From Candidatus Kerfeldbacteria bacterium (GTDB lineage Bacteria; Patescibacteriota; Patescibacteriia; UBA9570), in the NCBI GenBank assembly GCA_003512175.1, contig DOSP01000004.1, positions 8,575-15,974 of the forward strand: DNA of 7,400 bases, in the 5' to 3' direction. The position numbers and the translations under genes were made by a program. Positions 1 to 6,774 of this stretch are shown piece by piece. Below the pieces are notes generated by a model. It made no database searches, had not been told where the DNA came from, and saw nothing but the letters and a program-made list of their open reading frames with translations. How positions within the stretch are numbered: position 1 is the stretch's first letter; each line of letters starts with the position of its first letter.

Positions 1-696
1 AGAAAAATGTTCGCGCACATAGGTCACTGCTTGTTGCGTGGCACCGGCCAAATGCTGTTGGTCTACACCGGCGGCACTGATCACACTCGGATAACTTACC
101 GTAAAATAGACCGCTCCATGGGCTACAAAGGCGATAGTCGTGCGGGCGCTCCCCAGATCAATAATCAGACTAATCGGCGCTTTCGCTAATGGTGTGGGGA
201 GGAGTGCTTCCGCCAAGGCCTCCGATTCTACATGGATGCCTATCACTTCGTAATTGGCCGCATCAAATTGTGCCAGGAGCACGTCAATCAAATCGCGTCG
301 AGCAGCCGCAATGCTGGCCACCTTATTGGTACGTGAGACAGCGATATCAAAGTACATCTCGCTATCTTGTAATGGGAGGCTACGTTTGGCAGCAGTTTCG
401 ACCTGCTCTTTATTGGTGGAGTCGAGTGACAGGGTAGTCATGAAGGAAATTTGTTCTGGCAAACCCACGTGCACGCCTCGCGTAGCCCAGTGCGAACCAG
501 CCACACGTTTCGGCAATTCTTTCAGCGCTTGCACAAATTGCGGCGGTTGTACAATCACCCCACTTTGCAGTATGCCCGCCGGCAAGTCGAGTTCAGCAAA
601 CGCTAACAGCTGTGTATTCCGATAGTTTTTTTGTACGCGAACCAAGCGCAATTTGCGATCACTGACATCAATTCCAGTTGCAACTTGTCGGATCAT
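1..696 (-). CDS. pilM: Type IV pilus assembly protein PilM, N-terminal 232 residues (3' end outside window)
   Basis: An uninterrupted minus-strand frame runs from the ATG at 696-694 off the left edge of the window, giving 232 of an expected roughly 350 residues. The protein has the actin/FtsA-like layout of PilM. It opens with a first phosphate-loop-like strand, TGIDVSDRKLRLVRV (residues 7-21), and then an SHS2-type segment around HVGLPEQISFMTTLSL (76-91). A second phosphate motif, LIIDLGSARTTIAFV (177-191), follows. PilM is a cytoplasmic ring protein that binds the N-terminal tail of PilN and links the inner-membrane alignment complex to the PilB/PilC motor. The first loop has Ser where many actin-fold ATPases have Gly after the Asp. 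The ATG overlaps the stop of the PilX-like gene by four bases (ATGA, 693-696), which implies translational coupling. The upstream GGAAGAAG is a weak ribosome-binding candidate. The family call is firm; the C-terminus is unseen. Confidence 0.87.
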   Translation of the reverse strand, partial: MIRQVATGIDVSDRKLRLVRVQKNYRNTQLLAFAELDLPAGILQSGVIVQPPQFVQALKELPKRVAGSHWATRGVHVGLPEQISFMTTLSLDSTNKEQVETAAKRSLPLQDSEMYFDIAVSRTNKVASIAAARRDLIDVLLAQFDAANYEVIGIHVESEALAEALLPTPLAKAPISLIIDLGSARTTIAFVAHGAVYFTVSYPSVISAAGVDQQHLAGATQQAVTYVREHFS

Positions 697-2075
697 TGGT
701 TTACTTCTTCCCAGGAAATAAAGGTGTAGTCATCTTGGGTCGGAAAGTAGGGTGGTGGAGCGTAATACAGATCTGGGTCATAATTTGTTGAAGTGGTTTG
801 GTACCCTGAGATAATTGTACCAGAACCGTCTACCCAACTCCATGTCCAGAGATCATTCGTCACCAAGGTACCATAGGTTTCAATGTGGGTTTTCACCGCA
901 TCGGCTGGATAATACGAGGCTGGGTAATAATAGCGCATCACTTGTCCGTTTTGGCCAAGCAAGGCAGCATCCACTACCAGATCAGCTGGCGCGTATAACG
1001 GGACTAATATATCTTCTTGGGCCATTACACCAAGTACCGACCCACTGGCGCGATCCGGGTAATAGGTGACGTCATCATCAATAATAATGTCGCGGGTAAT
1101 GCCATCACTTTCTGGTAAATGGGCCGCTGCCACGGTCACTCGGCCGTTTACCTGGCCAGATACCCAGGTCTGATCATCCACAAAAATAATGCCATTATCT
1201 GGTAAAGCGTGGTTGACATAACCGGAAATGGTAGTTTCATTTTTAATGTCATTCGATTCATACGTCCAGCTGGTGCCGTCATGTCCCCAGACGTTACTTT
1301 GCAAAGAAGTCACTTTATACGCCGTAAAGGTGCCGTCACTATTGAACACAATATGGACGCCTTTCCCACCAATGTTATCAAACAGTATGCCGTCTTCACC
1401 GGCCGCTGTTTCCATATCTTCGAAATCTAATGAGATCGAATCGAAATCGATAGCATCGGCAATAGGGAAACTCCATAGAGCGGGATCTTCACCATCACCC
1501 CAGATGCCTGGTTTTTCTTCATCAGCACAGCCATGCTCTGGACCACAAATATAGGTTTCCTTAATTGAGGTGGCCAGCGAGTCCACTATACCATCCATCC
1601 GAATACCGCCATTAGAATGCAACCGTCCATGCACTTCTTCACCCGGCCCGAACCAGACATTACTGTTGGTCAGGAAGGCGTATTCAGCGTAGGATGGTTT
1701 GCCATAGCGGACACGTAGCGTACGTTGCAACAGGGGATACTCGTGTGTCCAAGCCGTTGATTCAATAGTGACCACCGTCGATCCATCGGTTGGTCCTGTG
1801 ACCGTCACCAGATAATGGCCGATATTGTCGCCATTGGCATTGTAGTAATCTTGGTCAGCGCCCGTATAGTTTTCTGGATCATGCGCCAGTACCCAGCGGT
1901 AATAATTGGCACCGGCTTCCGCAATTTGTAACGCACTCTCCGATGCCACCGACCGTTGCACAGTGCGATGTTGCAGAATCAACAAATTGACAATGGCGCC
2001 AATCACCATAATGAGCATGGCACCGAACACAATCAGGGTGACTAAGATATAGCCAGGTTGTTTAGAGGTTATCAT
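693..2075 (-). CDS. Large PilX-like prepilin-type protein with DUF4900-like C-terminal region
   Basis: The 460-residue reading starts at the ATG at 2075-2073 (MITSKQPG), giving a short basic leader, a GY cleavage-type junction (residues 8/9) and one hydrophobic helix (about 9-33). An earlier ATG at 2141 adds 22 residues but would overlap the preceding gene by 80 bases and put the helix unusually deep, so I prefer 2075 (14-base overlap). After the helix comes the PilX-like ALQIAEAGANYYRW (48-61). A region with SNVWFGPGEEVHGRLHSNGG (138-157) is followed by a stretch resembling DUF4900: GIIFVDDQTWVSGQVNGRVTV (295-315) and LGVMAQEDILVPLYAPADL (348-366). The tail is rich in Pro and aromatics (YYAPPPYFPTQDDYTFISWEE). 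Unlike classical prepilins there is no Glu at mature position 5, as is usual for PilX/PilK-type tip pilins. Two cysteines (177, 183) could form a disulfide. A role at the pilus tip or in priming is inferred from the family and from the operon. Confidence 0.78.
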   Translation of the reverse strand: MITSKQPGYILVTLIVFGAMLIMVIGAIVNLLILQHRTVQRSVASESALQIAEAGANYYRWVLAHDPENYTGADQDYYNANGDNIGHYLVTVTGPTDGSTVVTIESTAWTHEYPLLQRTLRVRYGKPSYAEYAFLTNSNVWFGPGEEVHGRLHSNGGIRMDGIVDSLATSIKETYICGPEHGCADEEKPGIWGDGEDPALWSFPIADAIDFDSISLDFEDMETAAGEDGILFDNIGGKGVHIVFNSDGTFTAYKVTSLQSNVWGHDGTSWTYESNDIKNETTISGYVNHALPDNGIIFVDDQTWVSGQVNGRVTVAAAHLPESDGITRDIIIDDDVTYYPDRASGSVLGVMAQEDILVPLYAPADLVVDAALLGQNGQVMRYYYPASYYPADAVKTHIETYGTLVTNDLWTWSWVDGSGTIISGYQTTSTNYDPDLYYAPPPYFPTQDDYTFISWEEVNQ

Positions 2076-2661
2076 TGAGGTTTCGTAATTGAATATAGGT
2101 TTCAATGGTGTGGGTATCCGGTACGCGATTTGGGTCGACATTCACATCCAGGTGCAGTTTTACCAATGTCACCGCGGCTAGGTCAATGGGTTCTGTCAGT
2201 TCGGCATTATTCAAATCATAGTAGGAAAAAATTGGTGTGCCGGTGTACGTTCCATTGACAATGCCAGTGGCGATAGTTTTGTTGGTGAGATTTTCCGGGA
2301 GATATTCAGCCGGAGCGTCGGTTGGTTCCGTAATGCTCTGAATAATATCGGTACCGACCAGAGCATAGATAATCTGTTCAGCACTGGCATCCGCATCCAC
2401 ATCAGAATAAAACGTCATGGTATTGTCATCAGTCACCTCCAGGGCATACGAACCATCGGCTCCGTCGATGGTTTCACGTAATGCTTCGGTCATCAAGGTG
2501 GTGGCATCATTGGCCGTTTCAATAGCTTCCGATTGTTCCGAAATAAAGGTTTGCAGCCGCCCGGCTTCAATCATGAAACCAACAATTCCAGCAATCACAA
2601 TCGTACCAATGGCGATGGTCACCACCGCTTCAATCATAGTAAAGCCAGTCGTAGAGGACAT
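2062..2661 (-). CDS. PulJ/PilW-like minor prepilin, strongly acidic
   Basis: This 199-residue protein has a textbook class III prepilin signal. The leader is MSSTTG, cleavage follows Gly6, the mature protein starts with Phe7, and Glu11 is at mature position 5 (G/FTMIE). A hydrophobic helix covers about residues 7-30. A polar coiled stretch (33-60) leads into a small globular domain ending QLRNLNDNL, a C-terminal pattern I associate with PulJ/PilW-like pilins of Patescibacteria. It should be processed by prepilin peptidase (not in this window), N-methylated and inserted in the inner membrane before joining the pilus or its tip complex. By count it has 31 Asp/Glu against 6 Lys/Arg, so the exposed domain is very acidic. 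The ATG at 2661-2659 lies 3 bases after the stop of the preceding pilin gene. No Shine-Dalgarno sequence is visible there, so translation is probably coupled. It ends inside the start of the PilX-like gene. The prepilin call is certain; the exact minor-pilin class is inferred. Confidence 0.85.
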   Translation of the reverse strand: MSSTTGFTMIEAVVTIAIGTIVIAGIVGFMIEAGRLQTFISEQSEAIETANDATTLMTEALRETIDGADGSYALEVTDDNTMTFYSDVDADASAEQIIYALVGTDIIQSITEPTDAPAEYLPENLTNKTIATGIVNGTYTGTPIFSYYDLNNAELTEPIDLAAVTLVKLHLDVNVDPNRVPDTHTIETYIQLRNLNDNL

Positions 2662-2664
2662 AAT

Positions 2665-3963
2665 TTATAGAATAAAGGTTTGTTCTTCATTGCCGTTGAC
2701 AATCACTGTTCCCGAGTAAGTGGTATAGCCCGTGGCCGTAATGGTGAGTGTATAGGTATCAGCCACCAGCGGCGTGTAGAATACTTGTCCATTCACATCA
2801 GTCACTTGAGTATCGTCATTCAGTTGTACTGTTGCATCCGCAATGGGCACATTGTTGCTGTCACGCACATTGAGCAAGGCGGTGTAGGGGACGTAGTCTG
2901 CCAGATAAATGGTGATGTTTTCTGACGATAATGGTGCAGCAGCGTACGGTAACACATGGTCATAGCCAGCTAAGACATAGTTCGTTTCCAACGCATCAAT
3001 CAAAATAGTGTAGCTATCGGCTGGCATGTCATGTAATTCGGCATTACCACCCTCGTTTGGAGTCAACGTTTCATCATACACATAAATGGGTTGGCCAGAA
3101 GTATCTGTACCCTGGGTTTGTTCTCCATGAATGCGAAAAGGGATCACTACATGGATGTTATCGTCGCGTCGTCGAAGCTGAATACCAAGCAAATTCACCA
3201 AGCGAGACAGTTCAAAATATTCTTGGGTCACTTCACCAGCCACCACGTTTAAGTGTGGTGGATCGGGGTTTGGGTTAGCTTCGGTACGATCATAGGTTTG
3301 GTCGCTATTATAATTTGTTTTGGTGACGACAATTTCATACGCCTCAATGCCTGGGGTCATACCGGGTAAAATCAGCCGGCCATTTTCATCTGTTTCGCCC
3401 GTGGTCGAAACCGGTGGATCGACGGTTGGCGCCTCTATCGAAACCGTCGCATCACGCACTGGCTCGATTGGATCCGATGTAGGATCAAACACTTCAATCC
3501 ACAGCGTGCCACCGCTGGATGTACTTTCAATGGTGGCGGGTACAATGTTCGTGACGAGTACTACCGGATTATCTATGTCACCCTGGCTCCACGATACTCG
3601 CACCCGCACTTTTTTATAATCTGTATTCAATGTATCCGTTGGTGCGAGGTCATCAAAATCATCATCGACATATTTGATATTTGTATTAATCGTATAGGTG
3701 ACATTATTCAGTTCTTCGGTTTCACTTTGTTCAATGGTGCCAGATGGTACGCCGCCTACTGTACCCACGCTGTCGTAGGGTAAATTTTTTATCAGTTCAA
3801 TTTTCTTGCGGGCGATCCCCAAGGCTACACTGCGATTTTGATCATCATTAATCATTTTCAACGCTCCCACCATCAAGCCATACAACGATAAGGCGAACAG
3901 CAACAGAATGGCTGTGGCCACCACCGCTTCTGTCAGGTTAAAACCGGGCCGATTAGATTTCAT
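2665..3963 (-). CDS. PilV-like prepilin fused to tandem carboxypeptidase-regulatory/CnaB-like domains
   Basis: The protein has 432 residues if started at the ATG at 3963-3961 (MKSNRPG). That start gives a typical basic prepilin leader with Gly7/Phe8 cleavage and Glu12 at mature position 5 (G/FNLTE). A longer frame opens at 3990 but adds a non-leader-like MFYQFIHWW and overlaps pilC by 38 bases instead of 11. The hydrophobic helix spans about 8-35. It is followed by ARKKIELIKNLPYDSVGTVGG (51-71), typical of PilV/PulG-like pilins, and a beta-rich segment to about 150. The rest looks like three immunoglobulin-like beta modules. Module 1 (about 153-225) has RDATVSIEAP, TGETDENGRLILPGMTPG and YEIVVTKTNY. 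Module 2 (about 258-355) is less regular. Module 3 (about 358-432) has VPIADATVQL, TDVNGQVFYTPL and DTYTLTITATGY. Such modules are common in extracellular stalks and adhesins. A surface-displayed minor pilin is the likely role; a ligand cannot be named. Confidence 0.82.
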   Translation of the reverse strand: MKSNRPGFNLTEAVVATAILLLFALSLYGLMVGALKMINDDQNRSVALGIARKKIELIKNLPYDSVGTVGGVPSGTIEQSETEELNNVTYTINTNIKYVDDDFDDLAPTDTLNTDYKKVRVRVSWSQGDIDNPVVLVTNIVPATIESTSSGGTLWIEVFDPTSDPIEPVRDATVSIEAPTVDPPVSTTGETDENGRLILPGMTPGIEAYEIVVTKTNYNSDQTYDRTEANPNPDPPHLNVVAGEVTQEYFELSRLVNLLGIQLRRRDDNIHVVIPFRIHGEQTQGTDTSGQPIYVYDETLTPNEGGNAELHDMPADSYTILIDALETNYVLAGYDHVLPYAAAPLSSENITIYLADYVPYTALLNVRDSNNVPIADATVQLNDDTQVTDVNGQVFYTPLVADTYTLTITATGYTTYSGTVIVNGNEEQTFIL

Positions 3964-5038
3964 CCACCAGTGAATAAATTGGTAAAACAATGGCGACCGC
4001 CAGAAAGGCTACACCGCTACCAATAATCACCATTAAGACTGGTTCAATAATCACCGTAAGATTGGCCATGGTTGAATCTACCTCATCTTCATAGAACGTG
4101 GCAATTTCGTTGGTCATGACATCTAATACGCCAGCTTCTTCACCCACCTTGATCATCTGGGAGACGACTGGTTCAAACAGATCCGGCCGCGTACTCAAAA
4201 CGCTGTACAGCGAATCGCCTTTGGCCAACTGCTGACTGGCGTGTTGCAGGTGTCGCCGATACACGCGATTACCCAACGTGTTAGCAATAATTTGAAAGCT
4301 CTTGACGATGGGGATATCAGTGGCCAGTAGCGAATTCAATACCCGGCTTAAACGGGCAATTTGAATCCGTTTAATAATCTTCCCGGCAATGGGTATGTGT
4401 AAAACCAGGCGATGCCAAATATATTTGCCAGATTCTGTGCGCAACAACGCCACGCCACCAATCGCTAATACGCCAGCGATACTGCCGAGTAAAATTCCGT
4501 TATATTTCACAAAGTTACTAATCGCTAAAATAATGCGCGTGGGTAACGGTAGGGTGTAGCCGCTACTGGTGTAGAGGTCAAGTATGCGTGGTACGACAAA
4601 GATAAACATACCGATCCCAACCACAATCATCACGGTTAGAATCAAGGTTGGATAAATCATGGCGTTGCGAATTTTTTTATGCAAAGCATATGATTTTTTC
4701 ATTTGGTTCGCTAACTGAAACAACGTTTGTTCTAAATTGCCACTGGTTTCACCGGCAGCTACCATATTCACGAACAGTTCATCAAACACAGCTGGATGAG
4801 CCCGCAAGGCATCAGCAAAACTTTCCCCTTTGACGACGCCCTGATGTAAATCCAAAATGACCTTGGCAAATTGTTTTCGATGAATTTGTTGGCTCAACGT
4901 CAGTAGGGCATCACCGATCGAGAAACCAGTTTTCACCATCAACGCCAAATTCTGCACGAAGATGATTTTATCCACCATGGGGATCGACGTCAGCTGAAAA
5001 GTGATTTTATTCTTTAGTGACACGGAGAATTTCTTCAA
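3953..5038 (-). CDS. pilC: Type IV pilus inner-membrane platform protein PilC (GspF family)
   Basis: The 361-residue protein has two T2SSF domains. The first (about 25-147) includes FVQNLALMVKTG, GESFADALRAHPAVFDELFVNM and AGETSGNLE. The second (about 228-350) includes RLSRVLNSLLATDIPIVKSF, VSQMIKVGEEAGVLD and EIATFYEDEVD. Hydrophobic segments lie at about 126-150, 180-199 and 328-357, as expected for PilC. It sits in the inner membrane, binds the PilB hexamer and transmits its rotation to pilin assembly. It is shorter than the roughly 400 residues of classical PilC because the usual N-terminal extension is missing. The start is uncertain. The frame can begin at a TTG at 5038-5036 (32-base overlap with pilB, with GAGG 11 bases upstream), a GTG at 5023, or an ATG at 4978 that avoids overlap. 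I keep the TTG because residues 7-20 (SLKNKITFQLTSIP) look like the segment that precedes this domain in relatives. Family assignment is secure. Confidence 0.93.
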   Translation of the reverse strand: MKKFSVSLKNKITFQLTSIPMVDKIIFVQNLALMVKTGFSIGDALLTLSQQIHRKQFAKVILDLHQGVVKGESFADALRAHPAVFDELFVNMVAAGETSGNLEQTLFQLANQMKKSYALHKKIRNAMIYPTLILTVMIVVGIGMFIFVVPRILDLYTSSGYTLPLPTRIILAISNFVKYNGILLGSIAGVLAIGGVALLRTESGKYIWHRLVLHIPIAGKIIKRIQIARLSRVLNSLLATDIPIVKSFQIIANTLGNRVYRRHLQHASQQLAKGDSLYSVLSTRPDLFEPVVSQMIKVGEEAGVLDVMTNEIATFYEDEVDSTMANLTVIIEPVLMVIIGSGVAFLAVAIVLPIYSLVDEI

Positions 5039-6734
5039 TAGTGGTTAAACCTCGCTTCGCTTTCACAAAGGCATCCTGCACAATGGTAATCATACCATCG
5101 TTCATGGCTTGGGTGAATATAGCGGTCTTCGGCTGCTTCTGCAGAATTAGTTGGCTGGCGGCGGCCGTCATCTCAAAAATTTCGTAGACTCCTAACCGCC
5201 CTTTATACCCCGTGTCGAAACAACGCGCGCAACCTACTCCGCGGAAGAAGGTGATGTCTTTCAGGCTATGTACTTCGGACAGATCTTCTTTTAATTTCGC
5301 AAAGCCGGCCATGATCTGTTCCAGGTCATACTGTTTCTTAATGTCATCCACTTGCGGATCAGTCAGCGTATAACTCTGTACGCAGTGTGGACAAATTTTA
5401 CGTACCAGCCGTTGCGCAATCACCAAGTTGACGGTAGAAGCAATCAAAAAATTTGGTACATCCATTTCACTTAGGCGCATCACGGTACTGACTGCATCAT
5501 TGGTATGAATCGACGATAACACCAAGTGCCCGGTCATAGCAGCGTGGGCGGCAATTTCAGCCGTTTCCCGATCCCGAATCTCACCGACCATGATGATATT
5601 GGGATCCTGCCGCAGCAGTGAGCGTAAACCAGATGCAAATGTAAAACCAATTTTGGGATTAATTTGACTTTGATTCACCCGCACCATGCGATACTCAATG
5701 GGATCTTCGACGGTAGAAATATTTACTTCTGGCGTATTCAAAATGTTGAGAATGGTATAAAGGGTAGTGGTTTTGCCTGAACCGGTTGGGCCAGATGCCA
5801 AAATCATGCCATGCGGTTTAGCAATGTGTCGTTTCACCATCGCCAGAGCGACATCGTTAAACCCAAGTTGCTCTAACGTCAACACATTTTTTGATTCATC
5901 CAAAATCCGCATCACCACCTTTTCGCCATCATACACCGGTAAAATAGATACCCGCACGGCAACTTTCCCCGGATCTACATTGATGGTAATCCGACCATCT
6001 TGGGGCAAACGGTGCTCATCCAATTTCAAATTGGCTAGAACCTTAATGCGCGCAATCAAACCCGCCTGAACAGACTTCGGTAGAGACATCACGTCACGTA
6101 GGACTCCATCAATCCGAAAACGAATGATCACTTGTACATCGGCTGGTTCAATGTGGATATCCGAGGCATTTTGAAACACGGCATAGTCCAACACCGTATC
6201 AAGCATTTTGATAATTGGAATGTCACGGGCGATTTCCGCCGCAGACAGTTGGCCACCTTGCTCGAGTGGTTGTTGAAACGAGGCAAATTCTTGTTCAATA
6301 TGGCTATGGTATTGTCGTACCACATTGGCAATACTTTCCGGGTTCGTCAGAAAAACCTGCACGGCGTAACCAGTTTTTTTACGAATAAAATCAATGGTTT
6401 GCAAATCATCCGGGTCTGTCGTAGCGATTTTCAGCACATGAGCGGCATCATCCCGTTGGAACACCACCACCTCGTGCGTTTGCACAATCGATTCCGGCAA
6501 GAGCTTACGCACCTCGTCGGTTAATGCGAAATTGCGCAGATCAATAAATTGGACACCAAATGATTTCGCCAGGATGTCATACAGCTGTTGCTCGCCGATC
6601 ACTTTCTGGTTAATCAAAAACGTCAACAAATTGGCATCTTTGCGTTGCGCTTTCGTGATAAAATCGTCAATCGTTTTTTCCGATAAGGCTTTTTCTGCGA
6701 GCAAGACACTTTTGACCCGATTGGGGTGAATCAT
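5007..6734 (-). CDS. pilB: Type IV pilus assembly (extension) ATPase PilB (GspE family)
   Basis: With the ATG at 6734-6732 the protein has 575 residues. It has an MshEN/T2SSE N-domain (about 35-140), a linker, then N- and C-terminal ATPase halves. Visible motifs are NASDIHIEPA (189-198), Walker A GPTGSGKT (315-322), the Asp box ISTVEDPIEYR (339-349), Walker B PNIIMVGE (378-385) and the His box GHLVLSSIHTND (402-413). A zinc-type pair of CxxC motifs follows at C448/C451 and C502/C505. The zinc site and EEILRVTKE ending mark PilB/GspE rather than the retraction ATPase PilT. It hydrolyses ATP as a cytoplasmic hexamer to drive pilin assembly through PilC. The N-domain lacks the Arg, Gly and terminal Gln of the c-di-GMP-binding MshEN consensus. 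An in-frame ATG at 6770 would add 12 residues, but it falls inside the -35 element of the best promoter, so I chose 6734. This is the first gene of the operon. Confidence 0.95.
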   Translation of the reverse strand: MIHPNRVKSVLLAEKALSEKTIDDFITKAQRKDANLLTFLINQKVIGEQQLYDILAKSFGVQFIDLRNFALTDEVRKLLPESIVQTHEVVVFQRDDAAHVLKIATTDPDDLQTIDFIRKKTGYAVQVFLTNPESIANVVRQYHSHIEQEFASFQQPLEQGGQLSAAEIARDIPIIKMLDTVLDYAVFQNASDIHIEPADVQVIIRFRIDGVLRDVMSLPKSVQAGLIARIKVLANLKLDEHRLPQDGRITINVDPGKVAVRVSILPVYDGEKVVMRILDESKNVLTLEQLGFNDVALAMVKRHIAKPHGMILASGPTGSGKTTTLYTILNILNTPEVNISTVEDPIEYRMVRVNQSQINPKIGFTFASGLRSLLRQDPNIIMVGEIRDRETAEIAAHAAMTGHLVLSSIHTNDAVSTVMRLSEMDVPNFLIASTVNLVIAQRLVRKICPHCVQSYTLTDPQVDDIKKQYDLEQIMAGFAKLKEDLSEVHSLKDITFFRGVGCARCFDTGYKGRLGVYEIFEMTAAASQLILQKQPKTAIFTQAMNDGMITIVQDAFVKAKRGLTTIEEILRVTKE

Positions 6735-6738
6735 GGGC

Positions 6739-6765
6739 TTGATTATAACACAGAAATGGTATATT
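6739..6765 (+). promoter_or_regulatory. Predicted extended -10 promoter for the membrane protein/mraY unit
   Basis: On the plus strand TGG-TATATT (6757-6765) is an extended -10 with one mismatch to TATAAT. The only -35 candidate is TTGATT (6739-6744) at a short 15-base spacing, so recognition would lean on the TG. The start site would fall near 6772, 2 to 4 bases before the ATG at 6775. An alternative is TATAAC (6744-6749) with TTGGGG (6721-6726) at 17 bases, which would give a leader of about 19 bases. The element overlaps the opposing pilB promoter. Confidence 0.5.
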
Positions 6766-6770
6766 GTCAT
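6742..6770 (-). promoter_or_regulatory. Predicted sigma70-type promoter for the pilus operon, near-leaderless
   Basis: Reading the minus strand, ATGACA (6770-6765, five of six bases of TTGACA) is followed by a 17-base spacer and a perfect TATAAT (6747-6742). A TG one base before the hexamer (6750-6749) makes this an extended -10. The expected start site, 6 to 8 bases past the -10, falls at about 6736-6734, on or next to the pilB ATG. The messenger would therefore have essentially no leader. Predicted by eye; no transcription data. Confidence 0.7.
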
Positions 6771-6774
6771 TGTA

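Larger units (their letters stand above)
1..6734 (-). other. Type IV pilus assembly operon (pilB-pilC-three pilin-like genes-pilM)
   Basis: Six minus-strand genes follow one another with overlaps of 32, 11, 14 and 4 bases and one 3-base gap. No room exists for an intergenic terminator between pilB and pilM, and the only promoter recognised lies ahead of pilB. The transcript continues past position 1, where pilN and pilO would be expected from the usual pilMNO order. This is an inference from spacing. Confidence 0.8.

Noticed and set aside
254..625. Plus-strand open frame of 123 codons
   Set aside because: It lies antisense to pilM, whose protein motifs are clear; the plus-strand product has no recognisable features.
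1067..1074. Perfect palindrome TGACGTCA
   Set aside because: It falls inside coding sequence of the PilX-like gene, encoding part of a DDVTY stretch; an 8-base palindrome is expected by chance.
815..1554. Several plus-strand frames within the PilX-like gene
   Set aside because: They are antisense to a long gene with consistent pilin-like protein features and show none of their own.
2076..2141. N-terminal extension of the PilX-like protein to the ATG at 2141
   Set aside because: It would bury the signal helix 30 residues in and overlap the preceding pilin gene by 80 bases; the shorter start gives a normal leader.
3964..3990. Start of the modular prepilin at 3990
   Set aside because: The added nine residues are aromatic and unlike a prepilin leader; MKSNRPG/F at 3963 is canonical.
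6132..6524. Plus-strand open frame of 130 codons
   Set aside because: It is the shadow of the PilB N-domain and linker, with no domain signal or plausible start context.
6733..6774. Upstream ATG at 6733 for the plus-strand membrane protein
   Set aside because: It lies upstream of the predicted -10 element and opposite the pilB start codon; the 14 added residues carry no helix or conserved feature.
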